From assembly GCF_000025185.1 (NCBI RefSeq), contig NC_013720.1:1612001-1676000 (forward strand): a DNA stretch of 64,000 bases, in the 5' to 3' direction. Below the pieces are notes generated by a model. It worked only from the letters and a program-made list of their open reading frames with translations. It searched no databases and was not told where the DNA came from. The DNA is from Pirellula staleyi DSM 6068. Lineage in GTDB: Bacteria > Planctomycetota > Planctomycetia > Pirellulales > Pirellulaceae. Position 1 is the first letter of the stretch. Every line of letters starts with the position of its first letter. A program made the position numbers and the translations under genes. This document shows positions 47,657 to 59,600 of this stretch, piece by piece.

Positions 47657-50600
47657 ATGAAGCCCGCCCCTCGCCTGAAGTCACGTGTTCGCACCGCATC
47701 CAGCCGCATGGCAAGCTGTCGGAAGCAGCAGAGCCGCCGCTTGCTTCTGGAATCGCTCGAACAGCGACTCGCTCTCGATGGCACGTTTCACTTGCTCGCA
47801 TCGAGCAACTTCTCGCAAGACTGGACCAATGCAGGCCTGATCACCACCAACGACGATTGGTCGGGTGTTCCTTCGATCATCGGCTACATCGGCACCGGGC
47901 TGGCCAGTGGAGATGGAGTCGATCCGCAAACAGTACTCGCCGATGGATCGTCGACCGCTGTCGACGTGAACGCCAATCAAGCCAATCCGAATGGCTTTGG
48001 GACGGGTGGCGTTACCGAATATGCAATCACTGATCCGACGATTGCACTGGCCGGTTCGGGAACCGCCAATGCGCCGCACATCGTGCTCCATCTGAACACG
48101 TCGGGCCGCGAAAATGTGACTGTGTCGTATCGCCTGCGCGATTTGGAAGACACTAGCACTGATAACTCCATCAGCCCGGTCGCGGTGCAGTATCGCGTTG
48201 GTGCCACTGGCAACTACATCAATCTTCCAACCGGCTTTCGTTCCGACGTCACCACCGGTCCCAGCACAGCTGCCCCCGACACCTTGGTGAGTGTGGTGCT
48301 CCCTGCCGGTGCCAATAATCAGTCGCAGGTGTTTGTTCGCATCATCACCACCAATGCCGCTGGCACCGACGAAATGGTCGGCGTGGACGATATCAGCGTC
48401 ACGAGTACCGCTGCTCCGTTTGTCATTCCGACGCCGGGCAAAATCGCGGGCGCGAATCTGAACGTGGTGCAGAACGACACGGGGAACAATGTCACCAGCG
48501 TGACGGTGACCACGAGCCAAGAATTTGGCAACTTCTCGATGTTTCCGGGCAGTAATCGTGGCGACTACAACGTTCGCATCGGCAGCATGTCGCAGGCCCA
48601 AACACTGGCAGGTGGCATTCTCATTACATCGGTCAGCCAGAATGGTCGCGACAATGGTGAGGGGGGAGTGAAGTATGCCACGGCTTCGATCGATATGGGT
48701 GGCACTGGCTACTTCATTCCGATTCACGAAGCACCGTCGGGCAATGAATACAACATCAACGTAGCTGCTGCCTATTTCCCCTACAGCAACTTCATTGGCG
48801 GTTTCTTCCGCAACGACCCCACCAACAATGGACCGATTCTTGCTGCTTCGAGTTATACAAGCGCCGGTATCGATGTCGGTGAAGAGTTCACCCAAAATGG
48901 CACTGGCATCTACCAGTTTTCGATTCCTGGCGTGAACCCGCTCACCGACGGCATTCTGCTGGTGGTTGGTGGCAAAAACGAAGATAATTTTGGCATGACT
49001 CAGGCCGCCAGCGCCACCAGCTGGAACGTCATCGTGAAAGACAACGACGACGACGGCGGAGGCTCGGAATCCGATTCAGTCGGTCTCGTCTATCTTCCTG
49101 CTAGTGACCTTTATGTCACCGGGAAGTTCTCCGGCAACGCAAGCAAACTGTACGAGAACGGCAGCTACAACATCGCGCAAACGGGTACGGGAACCTATCG
49201 CCTCACGATTCCTGGCTACACACCTAACGATGGTGTTCTCATTCTTTCACCCGAGGGGAATGCTGGCCTGAACGTCGACAACATTGTCAGCTATGAGCCG
49301 GATGGCAACGGCTGGATCATTCAGACTCGCGATATTCCGGGCAATGGTCTGCAGAATGTGGAAGCAACTGTTCCGGTAACTTCATTTGCTTTCATTCCGT
49401 CGGATCCAGGCCATGCGCAGGCACCTGTTGCAGCGGCGAATCTAATCGTTGTTCAGAACGACACCGGGAACACCCCAGCCAGCGTGACCGTGACCACCAG
49501 CGAAGCGTCGGGTGGGTTTCAAATGCGACCGGGAAGCAATCGTGGTGATTACAACGTGCAGATCGGGCCGACGGCCAACGATGACGTCGCTGGAGGTGTG
49601 CTGATTTCATCCGTCTCGCAAAATGGACGAGACAATGGCGAAGGAAATGGGGTTGTTTTCGCCACTTCGGCGGTTGAAAACGATGCCGGAGCCTATTTCA
49701 TCCCCGTTCATAACGCTCCGGGCGGGGCCGAATGGAACATCAACGTTGCTGCCGCGTACTTCGATTACGATGACTATCTCGGCGGCTTCTTTCGCAACAC
49801 CACCAACGGTGGCGCACTGACGGTTGCCAATGCATCACCGGGAATCGTCAACGGTGTGAACTTCATCGACAACGCCAACGGTACCTACACCGTTACGCTC
49901 CCTGGCGTGAATCCCCTGACCGATGGCGTGCTAATCGCTACGGGTGGCAAGAACGAAGATAACTATGCCTTGTCGGTGGCCGCGACCGATACCTCGTGGA
50001 CGATCTTCAACCACGACAATGGCGACAACGGCGCCGCTTTTGAGCGAGATGGTGTGGCGTTTGTCTATCTGCCAAATTCCCCGTCATACATCAGCGGAAA
50101 GTTCTACGGAGATGCGACGACGGCGGTCAAGAACGGCGCGTTTTCTATTACGACAATCGCAGCCGGACGCTACAAACTCACGATCGATGGGTATTTGCCA
50201 GGCGATGGTGTGCTCCTCCTCTCGCCTGAAAACTTTGGCAATGGCGTCGACAACATTGTGACCTACGAGCCACTGGTCGATGGCTGGGAAATTCAAACCC
50301 GCGACTTGCCTCAAAACCCTCCTACCCTGCAAGGAATGGCAGCAACGGAACTCGTAGCATCGTTTGTGTTTTTGCCGAGTGCGGCGTCGAGCGTAGGGCT
50401 GGATGGCAGCGGTAATCTGATTATTGAAGAGATTGCGGGCGATACCGCCGACAACATCATCCTGTCGCGTAGTGGCGATAACCTGCGGATCTACGATCCC
50501 GACAATCAGCTGTGGCTCGGTGCAGGTGCAACTCGCATTGATGCCAACACGATTGAAGTTCCACTCGCCAGCATCACTGGCAATGTTCAAGTCTCGCTGC

Positions 50601-53600
50601 TGGGTAACGACGATCTGCTGACGATCGACCAATCGGCTGCTTCGTTCTCGATTCCAGGCGGCATTGTTTACAGCGGTGGTGGGCAGATTTCAGCAGCCGG
50701 GGACGGCCTGGCTGTGATCGGCAATTCCACCAGTTCGACCGCAGTCTATACGCCAAGCGCTACGACCGCAGGGAGCGGCACGATTCTGCTCGACGGCACG
50801 CTGCTGGTCAGCTTCTCGGGTCTGGAGCCGATCGATATCTCGGGGATGTTGACCGCCACGCTGGCAACTTCTGCCACCACCACCGATGAAAATTTGACGC
50901 TCACTAATGGCACCGATTTCTTCGCCGGCGGTACGAATAATGCCATCTTGGTATCGGGAACGACCGGCCTCGGTGGCACGCTGATCGAAACAGCTGCCTT
51001 CTGGAACAACACCAATCTGGTGATCACCACCGATGCTTCGATTGGCAACGACACAATCACGATTGCTTCGGCCGATTTGCACTCGAACACGAATCTCTCG
51101 ATCGACACAGGTGTCGGCAGCGACGTGATCGAGATCGATGGCTCACTGGTGTTTGTCGGCGATGTGGTCCTCGATAGCCAGCAGATCAACTTCAATACGA
51201 ACGGGTATGTCGCAGCTGCTTCGGTGCTGCTCGACGCTGGAAGTGGTGCGATCACCGACGACGATGCGGGACAAGACGTCAGCACGCCGGGCGATCTGCT
51301 GATTCTTGCAGGCGCTGGTGGTGTCAATCTCGACATCCAAGCGGGCACCCTTGACGCTGCGACGACTGGCAACGGCAACCAAACCTATCGCCAGTCGGGC
51401 GCCGCTACGCTGATCGACGGACTCGCTGCCGGGTCCGGCACGGTTACGTTTGCGACCGGCACGTTTAACAGCAGTGCTGCGAATGTGATTACGGACACGA
51501 CCAGCATCGCGCTCGGCGCAGGCGCGACATGGAACCTGAGCAACTTCAGCGAAACGATTGCGGCTCTCTCGCTGTCGACCGGCAACCCAGCGGGCTCGCT
51601 GGTGGCAACCGGCACGGGGACCCTCACCGTGGGTGGCAACATTACCCTTGCCGGTTTGGTGGGTGACACCGCCAGTGCCGAAATCAGCGGAAATTTGAAT
51701 CTCGGTGGCGTACAGCGCAGTTTTGTTGTCGCCGAAGCAGGCCCTGCATTCGACCTGCTCGTCACCGCAATCACCAGCAACGGCTCGGTGCTGAAAACCG
51801 GTCTTGGTACGCTCGCCTTCCGCAACGGCAGCAACTCGTTTGGCAACACCACCATCAGCAAGGGGACAGTGGTCGCCGACGACTTCAATAACAGCTTGGG
51901 GACCACAGGGACCATCACACTCGGCGATGCCAACACTGGCAACGATGCGGTGGCGTTTTATCTCGATCCAACTTCAGGCGGGACGATCAACTTCACTCGC
52001 CCCGTCACAGTCGCCAGCACTGGCAGCACTGCAACCGCAACGCTGGGATCCAACAGCGGCGCGGCGGGAATCGCGTTTTTCAGTGCCCTGGTGACGATCA
52101 ATCGCGATGTGGTGTTGCGCAGCACGCTCACCGATCGTACGCAGTATCGTGGCGGCATCACCGGCACCGGCAATGTGACGATCAACGGCGGTGCTCGAAC
52201 CACTTGGAGCACGAACCCTACGCTTGCCGAAGCGAGCAACGGCGCGTCGGTGTTCGACTTTGCAGGAAATATCTCAATCGAGGGAACTAGCTCCTACCTG
52301 CAAACCAACAGTAATTTTTCGACCGGTGCTTCCTCCCTGGCCACGAAGAATCTGAACGTTGGGGCCGGTGCCCAACTGCGAATGGCCTACAACTCCGATG
52401 TCACCGTGAATCAACTGACGGGAAGCGGAACGGTGAATGCCTATGCGGCATCTGCGTCCTTGGTTGCCCCTTCGGTGTTCACGATTGGCGCGAGCAACGG
52501 CAGCAGCACGTTCACCGGGGTCATTACGCAGAACGACAGTGTCTTGCAACTCGTCAAAACGGGGACTGGCACAATCACGCTCGCTGGTACTGGCACGAAC
52601 AACTACGCCGGTGGTACGGTCGTTTCGCAAGGGACTCTCGAAGCTGGCAAAAACTCGGCGTTTGGAACCGGCACGATCACCCTCAACGATGCCAACACCG
52701 GCGCGAACAACACTGCGCTGATTATCAATGCTAACGCCAACGGAGCGGCGCAAACCAACACGATCTCGAACGCGGTGCTGGTGCAAAATCAAGGAACGGG
52801 AACGACCACCATCGGTACTGTTCACACGTCGGGAAGTCTCGGCGCTGCGACTACGTTCTCGGGCGCTTTCACCCTCGAAAAAGATGTCACCCTGCAAGCT
52901 GGTCAGTCGGACCGTACGGACTTTACCGGCACCTTCGCCACCAGTGGTCCAGAAATTGTAGACCTGACGATCACCCGCGCCGCAGGTTCGCTGGGTAACC
53001 GAGTTATCTTTCAGTCGACTGCCAAGAACATCAATGGCGACATTTTTGTCTCCAACATCGGCGGCTCGGTGATGCTGCAAATCTTCACCAGCAACATCCT
53101 TCCCGATAGTACCGATGTCGACATCGCCGCGACTAGCATCTTCCGTCTCGCCAGCGTCAGTGAAACGATTGCAGGACTCACCGGCACGGGTGAAGTGCGT
53201 GCCAATGGTACGGGCAACCTGACGGTGGGTGGCAACAATGCCAGCAGCGTGTTTGACGGCATTTTGCGTTCGGAAGGTGGTTCCGCACTCAACTTGATCA
53301 AGACCGGTACCGGCACTTTCCAGCCCACCGGAGCGAACGTGCATGCGTCGAACACCATCACTGGTGGTGTCCTGCTAATTGGGGCCGATACGAACCTGGG
53401 TGTCGCGTCAGCCGGTGTCACCTTCAACACAGGCGGCACACTCCGCTACGGCGCGAGCTTCGACCCGTTAACCTCACGACCTTTCGTTCTCACGGGCGCA
53501 GGAACGATCGATACCAACGGCTTCAACAGCACGATTGGCAGCTTGATCAGTGGTGCAGGCCGGCTGACGAAAGTGGGGGCGGGGGTTCTGACTCTCGGCA

Positions 53601-56600
53601 ACGCTTCGAACAGTTTTACCGGCGGTCTCTCCATCAATGGTGGTGTGATCTCGGCTGCTTCGCTTGCTGGCGGCAACGGCCCAAGCCCCATTGGTGGCTG
53701 GTTGGGAACCTCGGCATTTTTCTCATTTGACGGCGGAACACTCCGCTACACCGGCACCGGTGCTTCGCCTGGTATCAACCGCGCTTTCACCATTAATGCT
53801 GGTGGCGCTACGATCGAAGTAACCGATCCTGCAGCGACCCTTAACTGGACCGATGCCGCTGGCGCTGGCCCGATCATTGGCACCGGATCGCTGACCAAAA
53901 CCGGTCCCGGAACGCTCGCGCTGCTAGGCTCCAACTCCTACTCCGGCGGCACCTTCATCGTGAGCGGAACCGTCACCGCTTCGCAGAACACATCGCTTGG
54001 GTCGGCTGGTGTCACGATGAACACTGCCGATACGGGCGCAAGCAACACCAGTCTGCTCCTGGCACCGACTCGCACGCTCGGCAACGCCATCACGGTGGCT
54101 AACGTCGGCACCGGCACAACGACGATCGGCTCGCTCGCCGGTTCGACGGGTGTTGCCACTTTCAGTGGCGCAATCGCACTGGGCAAAGACGTGACGTTCC
54201 TCGCCCAAAACACCACCACGCAAAACGCGGGGAACGATCCTGGTCAAACGAACTTCACCGGCAACATCACCGGCGCAGGTGGCGTGACGATCACGGGTGG
54301 CAACCTGGTTTCGTATCGCAATAACGCCTCGTCCAAGAGCTACACGGGCACCACCGTCATTGATGGCAATAGCCGGCTATCGCTCTACAATTCCGCTTCC
54401 ACTCCGGTAAATTCCACCGTCGACATCCGCAGTGGTAGCACGCTGATTGCTGAAGGCATCGGCAGCACGATCGGTGGCTTGACCGGTGCTGGCAATCTCG
54501 TCGCCAACAGTTTCTGGGGAACGTCGACTCTGTCGGTTGGCAACAACAGTGCGTCGACCGACTTCTCGGGTGTCGCAAGTGGTCCGCTCAACTTCACGAA
54601 GATTGGCACCGGCACACTCACGTTCAGTGGAACAGCTGCGAACACTTACACCGGCACCACGACGGTGAATACAGGGACGCTGGAACTCAACAAAACCGCA
54701 GGCGTGAACGCCATCGCTGGAAACTTGGCGATTGGCGACGGAACTGGCGGAGCGAATGCCGACCTCGTTCGCTTGCTCGCCTCGAATCAGATTGCCGACA
54801 CAGCCACCGTGACCGTCAACGGCACGAGTGGTCAGTTCAATCTCAACGGTTTCAATGAAACTATCAGCGTACTGGCGGGTGCCGGTAACACGACCCTTGG
54901 AGCGGGCAACCTCACGCTCGTCGGTGGCACACAAACGGTGTCGAGCGTTATCAGCGGCTCGGGCGGATTGTTCTACGCTCCGGCAGCCCTCGGTAACCTC
55001 ACGCTCGCCGCCGATAACACCTTCACCGGTGGTGTGACGGGAAGCAATCCGAACGCTCGCTTCATTCTCACCCATGCCAACGGTTTTGGTACCGGCACAG
55101 TTACGCTGCCGAACTACACCGCCAACACTACCGAAGCCAATCCCGCGATTGGATTCGACTTTGGCGCAAATACCACGACCGTAGTCGACAACAACATTGT
55201 GATTGGCAGTGGCCCGTTTCTGAATCAGTTCACGGTCATCCCAAACAACACACAAGTCGTGCGATTGACTGGCGAAATCAGTGGCGGAAATGCTGGCGCA
55301 ACGCATCGCTTCAACAGCAGCGGAAGCAGTCAGCACAACAACACGTTCACGCTCGAAAACAGTAGCAACAGCTTTACTGGCAACATCTCCATTTTCCGCG
55401 GAACGCTCGGCGTCAGCAGCGATGGATCACTGGGCAATGCGGCTAACGATATTCTGCTCGACGTCACCAACATCGTCCCTGGAGGACTTCGCTTCGACGC
55501 CGCGATGACCCTTGGTGCCGGTCGCACTTTGAACTTCCTCGACACCACGCGTGTAAACACCAATGGCTTCGATGTCACGGTGCTCGGCGTGGTCGCCAGC
55601 AGCGATGGCGACAACACGTTTGTGAAAGATGGTTTGGGAACACTTTCGCTCCAAGGGATCAACACCACCACCAGCCCCATTCGCATCGACGCCGGTCGGC
55701 TGAACCTCAACGGCAGCACGCTCGCTGCTGCGAGTTTCACCGTTCACAATGGCGGCACCTTGGGTGGCACGGGGGACATCAACGGCACGGTCACGGTAAA
55801 TACCGGTGGCACGGTCGATCCAGGGCTCAGCCCCGGCGTGCTCGAAAGCGGCTCGGTCAGCTTCGCAGCCGATGCCATCTTTAGTGTCGAAATCGGTGGC
55901 GGCGATGCTGGCGACGGCGCTGGATTCCACAGCCAACTGGATGTCACCGGAACGATCAGCATCAACACCGCTGCTGATCTGGCAATCGCCAGTTTCGGTG
56001 GTTATGTCCCCGTCGATGGCGAAAGCTACATCATCATCCGTAACGATGGCACCGACCTCGTAACTGGCAATTTCGAAGGGCTCGCCGAAGGGACGATCAT
56101 CAGCGCCGACTTCCTCGGAAGCGGCAAAACGGCTCGCATCACCTACCAAGGTGGCGACGGCAACGACGTGGCCATCATCGTCGATGGTCCCGCCACGTTC
56201 ACCGGCACTGCTGGTGCCGACGATTTCGAAATCCGCCGCGTGGTGAGTGGTCCTGCGAATCTGATACAGTTGCTCCTGGGTGGCAGCGTGATCGACTCGC
56301 GACCCACTGCCAGCCTCGGCACGACCAGCGAGTACACCATCAATGCTGGGGCAAGTGACGACTCGCTCTTCGTGAACTACGGCGCTAGCGGTGGTCTCTA
56401 CGACTTCCCGATCACCTTCAATGGCGAAACTGGTAGCGACGATCTCACCATCGGCGGGAACACCGTCACCACGATCGAACATACATACGTGAACGACAGC
56501 GATGGCGACATCGACCTCGATGGTCGCGTGATCACCTACACCGGGCTCGCTCCGATCACCGATAACATGTCGGCGGCCAATCGCATCTTCACCTTCACCG

Positions 56601-59600
56601 GTGGTGCCGAAACCATCACGCTGAGCGATATCGCGGGGGCTGGTATTTCGCAGATCGACTCGACCCTCGGCGAACTCACCACGTTCACCGCACCTACCAG
56701 TTCGCTCACGATCAACACCACGGGAGGTGGAGCCGACACGCTGATTCTCGCGGGAATCGATCCAATTTTGGCGGCGGGCTTCTCGAGCTTTGCCATCAAC
56801 GGCGATGCGAGCGACGCACTATCGATCACCGGCACCATCGACCTGGCGACTGGCCCCACGGCAGCTTCGGCCACCATCAGCACCGGTGCAATCAGCTTCC
56901 TCGGTGGACAACTTTCGGCCGACAGTTCGATTTCGCTTACGGCAACCGGTGCCATCACCACCGACACCGCAGCTATCGACGTGGTGACGACCGACCTCTC
57001 GATGTCGGCAGGAACCGGCATCTTGCTAGACACCAGTGTGACGACGATCACCTCGGCCACGAGCACTGCTGGAAACATCATCATCACGGAACTCAATGGC
57101 CTCACCGCGACGCTAATTACCGCCTCGGCGGGAAGCATTACACTCTCGACTCCGACGGGTAACCTTGCGATTGGAGCGCTCACAGCGGTGGGGGATGCGA
57201 CGCTGGTGGCGACGACGGGGGCGATTACGGATGCGAATGCAGGTGTGCTCAATCTGTCGGCGAACAACCTGAGCGCGACGAGCGCGACAGGGATCGATCT
57301 CGATACGAGCATCGCTACGCTCACCGCCAGCGTCACTGGCACCGGCGCGATCGACATCGATGAAGCGAGCGCCATCACGCTCACAAGCATCACGACCAAC
57401 AACGGTCTCGTCGACATCACCTCGGCGACCGGCACGATGACCGTCACGAGCATCAATGCCGCCGGCGCGGTGAACCTCGCGGTGACCGATACCGGCGCTG
57501 CCGACGACGACATCATCGTCAGTGGCACACTCAGCTCGACGAGCAATGTGGTGCTGCTGGCAGGTGACGATGCGACCCTCAGCGGCACGATCAGCGCGAC
57601 GGGAACCGTCAGCGTGACGATTGATGCGGCGAGTGCGGATGTGGGTGGCGCGACGCTGAGCTTTGCAGGGGATATCGACGCGGTGAGCGCGACGTTCACC
57701 GGCGGCGCGGAGATCGATACGTTCAACGTCCGGCCCGATCAAGACAATGGTCTCGCGAGCACACCGATCAGCATTTTTGGTGGCGATCCGACGATGCCTG
57801 CGGGCGATCTTTTAGTGCTCGATATCACGGGACTCGGCGTGCCGACATTGACGCTCGGCGCAGTCAACTACAGCGGCGTTTGGTCGTTCGGCGCGTCGGC
57901 GGCAGGGGTTGCGTATAGCTCGATTGAAACGGTGCAAACGACGCCGCTGACGTCGGTCTACAACCTCGTGCTCGACATGCGAATCGCCGGCTTCCAGAAC
58001 GGCGCGGCCGACGCGATCGAGATCTTCCTGAGTGCACCGAACGTGTTCGAAGTCGAGGTGAATGGCCTCGGCAAGTTCAGTGGCCAGGCCGATACGATCA
58101 ACAGCTTCACGGTGATCGGTAGCAGCGATAGTGAGTCGCTGACGATTCGCGAAACAGCAGCGGGACTCCCGAGCTTCGACGGCGCTGCGCCGCTGGTCGA
58201 CAACAGCCTCGCGTCGGGTGGTGTGAGCAATGGCGCGCACTTGAATATAGCCGCCGATGCTTACTACACCGCGAGCAATCTGACCGATGTGACGATCCAC
58301 TTCGATGGCGGACTCGGCGATAACAGCCTCGCGCTCGAGCTCCTTACTGCCGCTGATGTCGGTTACTTCAGCGACGTCCTCGATGGTCAAGGAAGTGGCA
58401 ACGTCGGTGTGGGGCCGAGTGGCGCGCCGCTGACCCTCGTCAGCTTCGCCGACCTCGACACGCTCATCCTCGACGGCGCTGGTGGCAACCTCGTCGTCGA
58501 TGCTTCGAGCAGCACGAGCACTGCCGATATCGAGATCAGCGACGATGGTGCAGCAGCTGATGGCGTGACCGAGATCACCGCCGATACGGGTCTCGTCGCG
58601 ACGACCACCTTCGAAGGTTTCCTCGCGCTCGACCTCATCGCGGGTGGCGGCAACGAAGCGATTGATCTGGTGAACATCGACAGCACGTCGAGCCTCACGA
58701 GCATCGATATCGTGGCTGGTTCGTCGCTCGCGGCGACCGACAACAGCGCTCACACGGTTCGCATCCACGCGATCAAGAGTGGCGTGCCCGTGACGGTAAC
58801 GGGCGACATCGGGGTCGACACGTTCCAGGTGTTTGACAGCGGGAATTCCGCATCGAACATCGCCTCGACTCTGTCGTTCAATGGCGTTGCCGGGGACGAC
58901 GACTCGCTGATCGTCGTCGACAGCGGAAGTGTGTCGGCCGACTCCGTCGTCATCACGCGCACCACGATCGAAGGGCTCACGATCGCGTCGGGAATCGACA
59001 TCACGTTCACGAGCATCGACGATCTCGATGTCACCACGTCGGGCGGCGCCGATACGATCCGCGTCAACATGACCGAAGCGGCCAACGACCTTGATACCGC
59101 CGTCGTCACCGGTGCCGGAGACAACGATCAGTTCTACGTCAACGCAGCTGACTTCCTCGCACGGCTCACCCTCAACGGTGGTCTTGGCGACGACACCTTC
59201 GGCGGCACACCATCGAGCACCGCGCCTGGCTATCTGCTGAGCGCCAGTGAACTCGACGGCGTCGATGACATGATTCGCCCGAGCCTCACGACCCCCTTCT
59301 TCATCAACGGCAACGATCCCTCGGTGCTGCCGGGCGATGTGCTGAACATCGATGTCTCGGCGCTCGGCGGTGGACTCGCCGCGACGAGCCCCGTGCTCGT
59401 GAGCAGCGGACAAGTGTTGAGCTCGACGCACGCGACCGTCACCTTCACCACGATCGAAGATCTCAACTTGGCCGACGATGGCGAGATGACGAGCGCCACG
59501 ATCAATGACATCTACATCCGCGGCACCAATGGCAATGACACGATTCAGTTCGCTCGCGCCAACACGACGCTTGAACCCAGCCGCACTCGCGTGCAGATCG

